A stretch of DNA of 64,000 bases from the NCBI RefSeq assembly GCF_027111295.1, contig NZ_CP114287.1, forward strand, positions 496,001 to 560,000, given 5' to 3'. The notes below the pieces were generated by a model, which saw only the letters and a program-made list of their open reading frames with translations, had not been told where the DNA came from and ran no database searches. Of the stretch, positions 55,009-64,000 are shown piece after piece. The position numbers and the translations under genes are program-made. Each line of letters opens with the position of its first letter. Position 1 is the stretch's first letter. The stretch comes from Flavobacterium gelatinilyticum (GTDB lineage Bacteria > Bacteroidota > Bacteroidia > Flavobacteriales > Flavobacteriaceae).

Positions 55009-58000
55009 TAATGCTCTCCTGTTGCTTGTTTTGTTGCACCTCCATGTTTTGTAACTCTAGGACGAGTAGAAACTTTTATAGGTTTTAGTGTAATACTTTG
55101 TTCTGAAGCTTTTGTTGACCATAAAAATCCTTCGCCAGGTTTTAAAATACTCATATCGGCAGGTGTTAAATTACTCAATTGCGTAATCGATTTTTGTATG
55201 TGTTTGAGCCACTGTGGGCTATTAAATTTATGTAGAAGAACAATACTACTCAATTCTATAATTTCATTTGGTAAGCTTGGTGGATCTTGACTGGCAATCA
55301 TAATACTGACACCTTTATGTCTCATTTCTCTAATTGCAGTAACAATATTTCCAGTAAGATCTTTATTGTCCATATACTTATGAGCTTCATCAAAGACAAT
55401 GAATTTATTGAAATGTTTATCATTATAAGTCTTTACACCCGAAAAGATATTAAGCATGATGACAAATAGTCCAAGTGCTTCATCTTTAACAATAAATTCA
55501 TCTCTTAAGTCAACAATAATTAATCTTCCAGGTTTTAAGAAATCTCGAATATAAAAACTGTCGTCAATGTATTCTCTGGCAAAGCTCAATTTTTGTCTGG
55601 CTAAAGCTTTTTGACTATTTGAAAGTAATTCCGAGGACTCAACACTTTCACTCAAGCCTGCCATAGTAATGTTTCTTCTTTGTTCTCTCATTAATGATTT
55701 CAATTGTTTGATATAGGCGGAATCATTACCTACAGCACCCAGTAAGAACATCCAATCTTGAACATTCAGTTCCATTGAATTGAATGAGATTGGCTTAATA
55801 TCAATTGAAGGATATTCAAGACGTCGATCTTCTATTTTATCTCTAGGAGTTAGTAAAATCACATCTTTGATTGAGTCAGGTTCAGCCCCATATTGATCTT
55901 TCAACTTCTGTAATTCTGTTTTATTATTATTAGAATATATCATTGAAGTAAATTCAGGTTCGTAATCCATACTTTCACTGTAATGAAAAATAACTCCTGC
56001 AAGTGGTGATGGCAAAGTATTAATATTTGAAAATTGTTTCAAAACCATTTCAGTTATAGTTCCAATGGTATAACTTTTTCCGCCTCCCTGAACACCAAAC
56101 AAACTGATTGTATTGGTCTCGCTCAAATCGATAGCAATTTTTTTATTTTGAATACTCTTTCCTAAAATACCAAATTGTGGACTTTCTGAACTTTTCCCAA
56201 CAATAATATCATAATCAGGCTTTATATAAATAGTATTATTTACAACCTCATCCATTTCTTTATTTACAATTCCATTTGGGCTATCTGGTTTTGGAACAAA
56301 AGGAATATTATCATCATCATCTAAATCGTCGTTATTATCATTTTCATCAAATTCAATGGAAGAAGTTGATTCTAAAATAATATCCTTATTCTCAGTAGGA
56401 ATTTCTACTATTGGAGTTTGATCTTGTTGCTGCTTAATTTTCGATTTAAATCTTTGCAAGAAGGGTTTTAAAGCTTCATTTGTTCCTAAAGCAATTCCTA
56501 GCTCCTTGTCAAACTCTTTCTCTTCTAATCGAGTAGTATTTAAATCCGAATCCGGATCTAAAATATCTTCAATTAGTTTTGCACCAAAAGTAAAGAATGT
56601 AAGATTGTCATCAACAACTTCTTTTTCATGTCTTTTTGCAAATGAAAAGTCAAAAATAAATCCTAACTGATTAAACTTTAAATCAAAACCTTTATCTAAT
56701 GTCTGAAGGAAAGAACAATAAGTATTATATGCATTTTCAGAAAGATAATTATAACGATAAGCTCTTTCAATATAAAAACTTAGCAATGCTTTAAACTCCT
56801 TATTTTTTATTTCTCGATCCAGTCTGTCTACTGATGTATAATTGTTTGGGTCAAAATGATGTCTTAAGGCCAGAATAGTATTTTCTATCTGTTCTCTCAT
56901 TTTCAATTTTAAATCTTCCTTCTCTGCAACTCCGATAGATTTTCGACATTTTATTTCAATAATCGAAATAGAAATTTCGCGTTTGTCTTTATCAATTGAA
57001 AATAGCAGATTATCAGCTCTGCTTTTTGAATTAGAAGAAAGATTTTCAAAAATATTTTGATGTAAATCAATTGGGACTAAAACCGCTTCTTCGAGAAAAC
57101 CTTTTTTCTCTAATACTCTTTTAGTAAATGCAGAGCCAATTACTTCAAATGCCTTATTCTTAGTAGAGTTTAATTGTAATACTAGCGAACCACTAACAGC
57201 CCGTAGATCTTCAAGAATTACTTTGATTTTCTTTTCATCTTCAGGGTTGTGTATATTCAAATTAAATTCCTCAAAATGCGGTCCCAATAAACCCAGTACT
57301 TCTGATGATGGTTTAGTAGTTAAGAAAGAAGATATACCTGATATTTCCTCTCCAGGAACATAATCTAAAAGAAATGGTATATTTCCATCTTTTGAAGGTT
57401 GATCAAAAAATTGCGGACCCAAATTTTTATCAAAAGTAACAACCCAATCAGAAAACTCATGCAATTGTGAAAGTAATACTTTATCTCTATTGGAAAGTCT
57501 TAATTCAATAGATGGAATTGCCTCAGTTGAATTTATGGCTAAAGAACCAGCAACAAAAAATTGCAGCGATGCAAATAAAGAACTACACAAAAGATTTTGA
57601 CTAAAATTGCCAACTACATCAACATCAATATACCTGTTCCATTTGATGTTATCATCAACTTCTTCAACTTCTATAGAATGCTCCAATAATAAACCATTCA
57701 AATAAAACGATTTTATATCACGATGAGGTTTGAACAGAGTTACATTAACTGCAAATGGATTAACCAAGAAACTTAAGTGAGCACCATATTTTGATGGACC
57801 CTGTAAGTATTCATTAATATTATTAATAGAGAATCTTAATTTTGGAAACAATCTGTTTTTAGAAGGTTGAGAAAATAATTCGGCTTCTTCAGAAATATTA
57901 GTTTCTGGATTTAATAAATTCTTTAATGCTTTACCATGTTCAATGATAGAATCTCCTCCAATGAAAATACGAACTTCAAATTTGATTTCCATATAATCTG

Positions 58001-60434
58001 GATTTTTGCCTATTTCAACAAAAGAATCTGAAAATATACTGGCATCACCAACGTTGAATAAATTCACTACCAACTTATCAGTATATGGATGCTGAAGCAG
58101 GAAATTTTTCACATGCCTAACCACCAATTTTTTACTGATGTCTGTTTCAACATAATTGTCTGTTGAAATATTAAATAGCGTTCTAAAATAGTGTTTTAGT
58201 TGCTGAGTAACAGGTACTAAAGATTCATTGTTACTAACGTTAAAATTATCAAAATAGATAGCCCATCCAAAAGAAAGCTCTCCGGCATAATCATAATTCT
58301 TGAAAGTACCAGGTTCCACATAAACCAATGGATTTATTTCTGGAGACAAACTACCTAAGAATAGTTCTTCAAGTTGTCCCCATTCCTCTAAATGGACATT
58401 ATAATCTATAGTTTTTTGATACCAGTTGTCAAACAGTTCAGTTAATTGTAAAACCCACGATAATCGCAAAGGATGCAAAGGCGACATTAGTAAAGAGGAA
58501 ACGGAGCTTCCGTCAGGAAGCTTGGTTTTAACTTTTACTAAATCTAAAATTTGAATTTCACTTAAAAAATGTTTTACAGTTTCTTTTTCATCTTCATTCA
58601 ACTCTTCGTTAAAAAGATTACTTTTTAATTGTAATAACCACTCATTATAAACCTTTAAATAGCTTTTAATCGTTGCTTTAAAAAGATATACATTACTGGT
58701 TTCAATAATACCATTAGCAGTTTCATTTGAATTTTTAATAGCTTCAAAAAGCTGATGTCTTAGCTGAATAAGTTCTTTTGGAGCAATATCAGTTAATTCA
58801 CTTTTTTCAAAACTTATACCTTGTAGTCCAACAAAAGAAATATTATTACTTAAAGAGCAATTAATATGACCTAACTGATTGCTATGTTTCAAAAACTCAC
58901 TTTCTAGTAAGCGTAACTTAGTAGATAAATTGATTTGATAATTATGTTTTGCCGAATAATTAATATGGAAGGTAGATATATGTTTAGGCTTTTCATCATT
59001 TAACCAAACGTTCGACAAATCACTTGGAAGAGGTGATTCAATAAGATCACCATTCTTTAAACGCTCAATATTATACTTGAAAAAAGCTTGTAAGACATTG
59101 TTTAATTTATCCTTACGTTGGGTTTCCTCTTTTTCCGGATTTTCGTCAAAGAAATAATCGAAATCATCAGAGTCACAAGACAACTTGAATCTGTAATTCT
59201 TTTTAGTGTCAAGGTTTTTCTCTTCTAGTTCCCATGCTTTCTGAATCGGGGCATCCTTAAAATCATCATTAGAATTTAAAATATTACCGTGTTCATCCTC
59301 TGCCAAAACTTTCAAAAAATAAGAACCTTCATCAAACATATTAGGATTTAATTCAATTTTAGCTTCTCTATAAGGCGTGTTAGCATTACTGTTTTTTATT
59401 TTTCGTAAAGTAGTAACTTCCTCCCCGGAACCCCCATCAACAGACATTAAAACAATTTTAAAAAATTTTAAATTTTCAATATTTTTTGGTAATGGACTAG
59501 TTGTATATCTTATGGTAATATTGGATTTAACATTCTCTTTAGCTTTAAGCACTTTTCGTCCTTCTTCAATTGAAAAATCCGTTGATCTGATTTCATTAAT
59601 AAACAAATTAACTTTGTCAAATTTTAAATTTGGAATTGACCATTTATCAAAACTTAAATTTGAATATGATGAAGATATTAATTCACAAATACGCTCTTTT
59701 GATTTTACCTCTTTTTCACTTCTGAAAAAATCAATAAAATCCTTTTGAAGAGTATCTTGTTCAATAGGTAATTCATTAATTCTATCATATAAGGGTCTAT
59801 TGAACGAACTCAATAAATTAATACTATTTTGGTTAAAATTTAATCTTGAAAATATTAATTCTTCATTCTCTAATAAATCTTCATCAGGCAATAAATCTAA
59901 CTGATAAAGATTCTTGCCCATACTCTTGGAATTATATTGACTATCTTCAAGGGCAATCAAATAATCAATAACCTTGGACGTTTCTAATTTGTTAACAGAC
60001 AAATAACTAAATACAGACTGGAATGTGCGTTTTTTATCCAAAGGTATTTTTGCAATCAGTTCTTCTTTCAACTTAATTTCAATACCCTCTAAAGATATCT
60101 CTTTAAAAGTAGCATTACCATAGGAGTCTTCAGCAGCAGTTCTACTATTAGAAGGTATAAGAACCAACAAAGGTTTTTCCTGTTGGTTTCTAAATTCAAT
60201 TAATTTAGTGGCAGAAATATAATGCTTGCCTGTATTTTCTTCAGAAACAATAAAAGTATTGATGCTAGGATATTTTTCGGATAGTTCATCCCATAGATAT
60301 AAAAGTTCATTATTGCCAAAACCAGTTATTTTCATACAGTGGCCGGCTTTGGCAGAAATAAACTCATTATGATATAATGATATCACAAGATCTATTATAT
60401 GTTGATAATAAGAATTAATCTTTGTAAGCTCCAT
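55008..60434 (-). CDS. Giant HerA/FtsK-type ATPase with embedded PD-(D/E)XK-like nuclease motif
   Basis: An 1808-residue protein. The N-terminal 1100 residues are unique, with a block LLMSPLHPLRLSWVLQL near 655. A nuclease-like segment follows: SRADNLLFSIDKD near 1139 and ISIIEIKCRK near 1160, a D...ExK arrangement. An acidic linker lies near 1375. The C-terminus is a HerA-type motor: Walker A FGVQGGGKSYTIGT (about 1450), Walker B KFIVFDEAHKYM (about 1681) and IMIASQDPPSLP. It could translocate on and cleave foreign DNA. It resembles DptH-like proteins in size and motor type, but the family is not certain. Confidence 0.7.
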   Translation of the reverse strand: MELTKINSYYQHIIDLVISLYHNEFISAKAGHCMKITGFGNNELLYLWDELSEKYPSINTFIVSEENTGKHYISATKLIEFRNQQEKPLLVLIPSNSRTAAEDSYGNATFKEISLEGIEIKLKEELIAKIPLDKKRTFQSVFSYLSVNKLETSKVIDYLIALEDSQYNSKSMGKNLYQLDLLPDEDLLENEELIFSRLNFNQNSINLLSSFNRPLYDRINELPIEQDTLQKDFIDFFRSEKEVKSKERICELISSSYSNLSFDKWSIPNLKFDKVNLFINEIRSTDFSIEEGRKVLKAKENVKSNITIRYTTSPLPKNIENLKFFKIVLMSVDGGSGEEVTTLRKIKNSNANTPYREAKIELNPNMFDEGSYFLKVLAEDEHGNILNSNDDFKDAPIQKAWELEEKNLDTKKNYRFKLSCDSDDFDYFFDENPEKEETQRKDKLNNVLQAFFKYNIERLKNGDLIESPLPSDLSNVWLNDEKPKHISTFHINYSAKHNYQINLSTKLRLLESEFLKHSNQLGHINCSLSNNISFVGLQGISFEKSELTDIAPKELIQLRHQLFEAIKNSNETANGIIETSNVYLFKATIKSYLKVYNEWLLQLKSNLFNEELNEDEKETVKHFLSEIQILDLVKVKTKLPDGSSVSSLLMSPLHPLRLSWVLQLTELFDNWYQKTIDYNVHLEEWGQLEELFLGSLSPEINPLVYVEPGTFKNYDYAGELSFGWAIYFDNFNVSNNESLVPVTQQLKHYFRTLFNISTDNYVETDISKKLVVRHVKNFLLQHPYTDKLVVNLFNVGDASIFSDSFVEIGKNPDYMEIKFEVRIFIGGDSIIEHGKALKNLLNPETNISEEAELFSQPSKNRLFPKLRFSINNINEYLQGPSKYGAHLSFLVNPFAVNVTLFKPHRDIKSFYLNGLLLEHSIEVEEVDDNIKWNRYIDVDVVGNFSQNLLCSSLFASLQFFVAGSLAINSTEAIPSIELRLSNRDKVLLSQLHEFSDWVVTFDKNLGPQFFDQPSKDGNIPFLLDYVPGEEISGISSFLTTKPSSEVLGLLGPHFEEFNLNIHNPEDEKKIKVILEDLRAVSGSLVLQLNSTKNKAFEVIGSAFTKRVLEKKGFLEEAVLVPIDLHQNIFENLSSNSKSRADNLLFSIDKDKREISISIIEIKCRKSIGVAEKEDLKLKMREQIENTILALRHHFDPNNYTSVDRLDREIKNKEFKALLSFYIERAYRYNYLSENAYNTYCSFLQTLDKGFDLKFNQLGFIFDFSFAKRHEKEVVDDNLTFFTFGAKLIEDILDPDSDLNTTRLEEKEFDKELGIALGTNEALKPFLQRFKSKIKQQQDQTPIVEIPTENKDIILESTSSIEFDENDNNDDLDDDDNIPFVPKPDSPNGIVNKEMDEVVNNTIYIKPDYDIIVGKSSESPQFGILGKSIQNKKIAIDLSETNTISLFGVQGGGKSYTIGTITEMVLKQFSNINTLPSPLAGVIFHYSESMDYEPEFTSMIYSNNNKTELQKLKDQYGAEPDSIKDVILLTPRDKIEDRRLEYPSIDIKPISFNSMELNVQDWMFLLGAVGNDSAYIKQLKSLMREQRRNITMAGLSESVESSELLSNSQKALARQKLSFAREYIDDSFYIRDFLKPGRLIIVDLRDEFIVKDEALGLFVIMLNIFSGVKTYNDKHFNKFIVFDEAHKYMDNKDLTGNIVTAIREMRHKGVSIMIASQDPPSLPNEIIELSSIVLLHKFNSPQWLKHIQKSITQLSNLTPADMSILKPGEGFLWSTKASEQSITLKPIKVSTRPRVTKHGGATKQATGEH

Positions 60435-60440
60435 GGAATA

Positions 60441-61997
60441 TTATTTTAGTTCGTAACGAGGTCTTATTTTTTGTAAAATATAGGCATCACTCAAATCATT
60501 ATAAAAACCTATTTGTCGTAATTTTTGTTTGAATGCCTCTACATTTTCTTTAAATGCCAAATGGGTATTCAAATCCGAATCTTTGAATCTGGTTTCAGAC
60601 AATCCATTTATGATCAAACCATATCGTTCTTTTATTTTTTCTGTCAATTCTTCTATGGATAAACTCTTTGTGATAAATCCGTCACCTTCTCTGTGTAAAA
60701 CTTGAATTTGTACTAAAGCTTCCAATAATCTTGTTCCCAAAACAAATCGTCTTGGGTGCTTTTTACTTCTCCCTTGAGCAATAAATCCTCTCTCATTATT
60801 TTTTTGAGACAAATTATCAATAAACTGAACATGGTATTTATATTGATAAGGACCTCGTGTTTTTACAAGTAATTCAATGTATTTGTCAAAATAATTGGTC
60901 TCATATTTCACCATAGAATTCAATAATTCTTTATCCTCATCATCTAACGTACTTTGAATGTTATTCCAAAGCACTTGAAAATAAAGGTCAAAATCATTTG
61001 GTGGATTTTTTAAAACCTCTAAAGCCCTGTCCAAATGTTTAGAATTATTTTTCTCCAAATTTTCCTTTTTTAGTACAGCATTAATCTGAAAAGTAGCTTT
61101 GATGTAATCATATATAGAGTTATACATTTTATCGGTATCCTCAATAGCAACTTTAGAAATTTTACTTTCAAAATCATCGGTACTATCTAGTACAATGCTC
61201 CAGTCGTCTTTTATGTCAAATTTACCTTCAGTTAAAATTTTAGGTAATAAATAAATCAACTTTTGAATGTACAAAGACAAATGAAAGGAAGTAATTGTCT
61301 TCAAATAATCAATCAATACATTTCTTGGAATTTCTCTTTTATAAACTAAAAGGCGTCTAACATCATCACAATACAATTCTGCTTGTTCACTCAGAATCGG
61401 TTTTATCTGATTTAACGTTGAAGAGCTTTCAATAAAACCGGGTCTGACCTTTTTTATCAAATGTAAAATACCAAGACTATCAACATCTAAGGTTCTTGTA
61501 TTACTTATGGTATCCGTAGTTTTGTCCCAACCTTCCATTAGAAACTGTTTCAAATCATCTTTAACTTGAGGATTTTGTCCCAACATCAAATAAACCTGAT
61601 CCGCAGTAAAATAATCACGGGTGTTTTGCGCATTTCTGACACGGTAACTTTCCAAATGTATTGGTCTTAAAGAGGATATTTTTTCTTTATCCAAATTACC
61701 TCTGTTTACCATGTTCACTAGATTGGTGCGCATCCATATTTCTATTGCATCAGAATTTTCAGTGAACCCAGAAATCGAACCTTCTTCTTCAAGAACCGAG
61801 AAAGCTTTTTTCAATTTATCAATATCTATAAAAGCATTTTCACTAGCTCTGTTTCTCTGTTTAGGTCTAATTCCGTCATGGCGTAACAACATAAACAAAT
61901 TAACCATTGTATAGTCAATGTTGATCGCTTTAGCATCAGCAGTAAATAGAAGCTCATTTCTAAAAACACTTTCATCTTTATTTAATTTGATAGCCAT
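60441..61997 (-). CDS. Defence-cluster protein of unknown family
   Basis: A 518-residue soluble, mainly helical protein. Visible blocks: DYTMVNLFMLLRHDGIRPK near the start, LRPIHLESYRVRNAQNTRD, and a possible winged-helix tail (FITKSLSIEELTEKIKERYG). No enzymatic motif or membrane segment is recognised. It sits between a P-loop ATPase (two bases upstream) and the giant HerA protein (six bases downstream), so it is most likely an adaptor within the same complex; the position matches that of DptG in phosphorothioation-dependent restriction loci, but sequence similarity was not established. Confidence 0.6.
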   Translation of the reverse strand: MAIKLNKDESVFRNELLFTADAKAINIDYTMVNLFMLLRHDGIRPKQRNRASENAFIDIDKLKKAFSVLEEEGSISGFTENSDAIEIWMRTNLVNMVNRGNLDKEKISSLRPIHLESYRVRNAQNTRDYFTADQVYLMLGQNPQVKDDLKQFLMEGWDKTTDTISNTRTLDVDSLGILHLIKKVRPGFIESSSTLNQIKPILSEQAELYCDDVRRLLVYKREIPRNVLIDYLKTITSFHLSLYIQKLIYLLPKILTEGKFDIKDDWSIVLDSTDDFESKISKVAIEDTDKMYNSIYDYIKATFQINAVLKKENLEKNNSKHLDRALEVLKNPPNDFDLYFQVLWNNIQSTLDDEDKELLNSMVKYETNYFDKYIELLVKTRGPYQYKYHVQFIDNLSQKNNERGFIAQGRSKKHPRRFVLGTRLLEALVQIQVLHREGDGFITKSLSIEELTEKIKERYGLIINGLSETRFKDSDLNTHLAFKENVEAFKQKLRQIGFYNDLSDAYILQKIRPRYELK

Positions 61998-61999
61998 AG

Positions 62000-64000
62000 T
62001 TAAAAGGTTACTGGTTCTACATTAATATGATTGGAACTGTCTTTCTTAATTGTGTAGAAAGTAATATCGTCTCGGGTTACAACGATTTCATTGTAACTCA
62101 AGTTCTCAAGTAAATTCTTAAATACAATTAATTCAATGAATTTACCTTTTAGATCATTCAGAGACGGGCTAAAACCTTGCTGAATGAAATATAACATTTC
62201 GTATAAATCAAGAGAAATAGTCAATCGAATGTGTTTTTCTTCCTTATGTCTAAAAATAAGACTGTCCGGTTCATATTCTAAATACTTAACTAAGTGTTCT
62301 GTTTTATTAACAAACAATTCAAAATCACTTAATTTAAACAATTTAAAAGATTGCCCTATTGGGTCTCTAACATCAGAAGAAGATAAAACCAAACTATCTT
62401 TATCAAGGTTTTCGTTATTACAGCCTTCATTTAAAGAAACTGCTCTCGAAATACTTTGCTTAATGGATTCTTGATTATTCGAACTCTTAAGAATATTCAC
62501 AAAAGTAAATACAGAATGATATGGCAGTCTTAGCAAATAAGATGGCATTTTAAGAAGATTAGATGTAGTTTCATCTCTAAAGTTAGTCTCTATTAATTCT
62601 GCTTTGCCTTCAAAGTATTGATGCCTAACAAAACTCTTATGTTGACCTTTAATTTTTTGAATAACCTCCGAGGTTTGTTCATGAGCAGGAATATATAGCT
62701 TTTTAGCATTAAACATCTCTAATAAAGAGTTTTCTCTTTCTGCAAATTCAAGATAATTTTTAGGCAAATGCTTACTGAAAAACAAATCCCTGTCCAAATG
62801 TGGTATTGCGACTTCACCAATATCGGTTTCTCTTAATAATTTAATAAGTCGATCTTGATTAGCACTATCCTGTACTGAAGGATTGGTAATATTAAAATAA
62901 TAATATTGCCAATATTTTTCCGGCTCATTATCTTTTAATTGTGCTAACGATTTTAAATCCTCACAAGAATAATCACGCGTTAAAGTATAAGCTATTAAAG
63001 ACCTCATATCCCTCATTGTCACATGAAGTTCTCTCTTTAAGCTAACTGTTTTAATCAACCATTCCATTCTTGAAATAATGGTATCTCCGGCCGCGCTATC
63101 ATTAAAACTGTCTACATTATATTTTATGAAACATTCTTTATTCAAAGAACAACCATTACATTGTTTCCAAAGCTCTTTTTTAGTAAGTGCTTTAACCTGA
63201 TTACGGAATAAACTTCCGTTTTCATCATTTTGAGCAACTACAGAACGTAAATTTAGATTTACAATCATTAATCCCTCTGGTAACTTGGTGTGACCTTCTT
63301 CGTAAAAATAATTTTCAATTATAGTAGCTAGTTTAGAATGTTTAACTGAAGTCGTTAAAAACTCAACCAATCTTCCCTCATTAATTGCAATAATCCTACC
63401 TTCTTTTGACTGATTATAATTTGTTAATCCTTCAAAAGGAGAGAAGAAGGTATCTAAAACATCATTATTAATATTGCTTTCTTCATCCTGTGAGCCGTCA
63501 TAGTTACTTTCAAAGGCAATACCATTAATTTTAAATCTAGCTCCATTCCTATGAGTATGCTGAAGGACTTCTTTTACATTCGAATCATTCTCAATTTTTT
63601 TAATAAAAGCAGTCTTGCCATCACCGGCATTACCGGTTATGATTAACAATTTATATTGACCGTCAACGATAGCTGGAATTAAACTTTTGTCCAACTTTGT
63701 AGGTGTATAGGTAAGCTCATCAAATTCACTAGAATTAAAGTTGACCCTAGTTCCTGCATTTCCGTAACGAGATTGGCTGTACAATGAATTCAAATAATCA
63801 ACAATATTTGCACCTTCAACACTTATTTTAAAAGCTTTAATTTTATCTTTATTGTTGTCAAAAAGAAGTTTAATACTATCATATACTCGGTCAATATTAC
63901 CAGCGGTAAATGATTTAGCACCGCCTTTCCAAAAAATGTCACTGATAATAGTTTCGTCATCAACTTTCAATAATATTTTAATAGGATTTTCTAAATCAAT
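62000..64000 (-). CDS. P-loop NTPase of defence cluster, 5' end outside window
   Basis: The frame is open to the right edge (first visible residues IDLENPIKILLKVDDET), so the start lies beyond it; the TTG at 63970 is not convincing as a start. At least 666 residues. Walker A LIITGNAGDGKTAFIKKIE is near visible residue 123. A Cys cluster CNGCSLNKECF (near 285) may bind zinc. The rest is helical without known motifs. The unseen N-terminus could carry another domain, such as a kinase. It is the first visible gene of a tightly packed operon. Confidence 0.7.
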   Translation of the reverse strand: MDLENPIKILLKVDDETIISDIFWKGGAKSFTAGNIDRVYDSIKLLFDNNKDKIKAFKISVEGANIVDYLNSLYSQSRYGNAGTRVNFNSSEFDELTYTPTKLDKSLIPAIVDGQYKLLIITGNAGDGKTAFIKKIENDSNVKEVLQHTHRNGARFKINGIAFESNYDGSQDEESNINNDVLDTFFSPFEGLTNYNQSKEGRIIAINEGRLVEFLTTSVKHSKLATIIENYFYEEGHTKLPEGLMIVNLNLRSVVAQNDENGSLFRNQVKALTKKELWKQCNGCSLNKECFIKYNVDSFNDSAAGDTIISRMEWLIKTVSLKRELHVTMRDMRSLIAYTLTRDYSCEDLKSLAQLKDNEPEKYWQYYYFNITNPSVQDSANQDRLIKLLRETDIGEVAIPHLDRDLFFSKHLPKNYLEFAERENSLLEMFNAKKLYIPAHEQTSEVIQKIKGQHKSFVRHQYFEGKAELIETNFRDETTSNLLKMPSYLLRLPYHSVFTFVNILKSSNNQESIKQSISRAVSLNEGCNNENLDKDSLVLSSSDVRDPIGQSFKLFKLSDFELFVNKTEHLVKYLEYEPDSLIFRHKEEKHIRLTISLDLYEMLYFIQQGFSPSLNDLKGKFIELIVFKNLLENLSYNEIVVTRDDITFYTIKKDSSNHINVEPVTF

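Noticed and set aside
50070..64000. Dnd/phosphorothioation, BREX or classical type I restriction system
   Set aside because: No dndBCDE, no PglX/BrxC and no HsdR helicase are visible. The PglZ domain in the window belongs to PorX at 1.1-2.6 kb, and the HsdR-N protein at 12.9 kb lacks a motor and is far away.
63970..64000. TTG at 63970 as start of the right-edge ATPase
   Set aside because: The frame stays open upstream to the window edge with protein-like codons, so the gene most likely begins outside.

Overview
This is a chromosomal segment of a Flavobacterium-like member of the Bacteroidota. The evidence is AT-rich DNA, several promoters of the TTG-N19-21-TANNTTTG type peculiar to this phylum, few Shine-Dalgarno sites, and a gene set typical of the group: the type IX secretion regulator PorX, a CAL67264-type small membrane protein, MutS2 without an Smr domain, and a histone H1-like protein.

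Positions 1-46,750 are ordinary core genome. They carry housekeeping and repair genes (tsaE, ald, ung, mutS2, ettA, holA, tsaC-type, uvrD/pcrA-type, recG, pheT, apt), envelope genes (an OmpA-type lipoprotein, an RND efflux operon with TolC followed by a bestrophin, a patatin, an M1 peptidase, a TSUP transporter), a two-component operon at 43.7-46.2 kb, and several small proteins of unknown function. Intergenic regions of this half carry many short arrays with a 7-bp period (AATCTAA-like and GAAACCT-like) and two copies of a roughly 105-bp palindromic element placed between convergent genes.

At 46,857-46,930 lies a tRNA-Arg(ACG). A large serine recombinase abuts it, and its last codons are read antisense to the tRNA and its terminator. 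This marks the left end of an integrated element running to the window edge and beyond. The first 3 kb hold the recombinase, a small partner ORF, a histone H1-like gene, and debris of an AraC regulator and of a DUF3732-like ATPase.

From 50.07 kb to the edge, all genes lie on the minus strand and form a probable multi-gene anti-phage system. In transcription order they are: a P-loop ATPase (open at the window edge), a 518-residue protein of unknown function, an 1808-residue HerA/FtsK-type ATPase with an embedded PD-(D/E)XK-like motif, a PP2C phosphatase, an OLD-like ATPase/TOPRIM protein, and a fused HsdM-HsdS methyltransferase/specificity protein. No HsdR, DndBCDE, BrxC or PglX is present. 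The composition recalls methylation-associated (MADS-like) defence and the F-G-H order of DNA phosphorothioation restriction modules, but fits neither exactly. It is the most interesting part of the window. All functional statements rest on motif reading by eye, without database searches.
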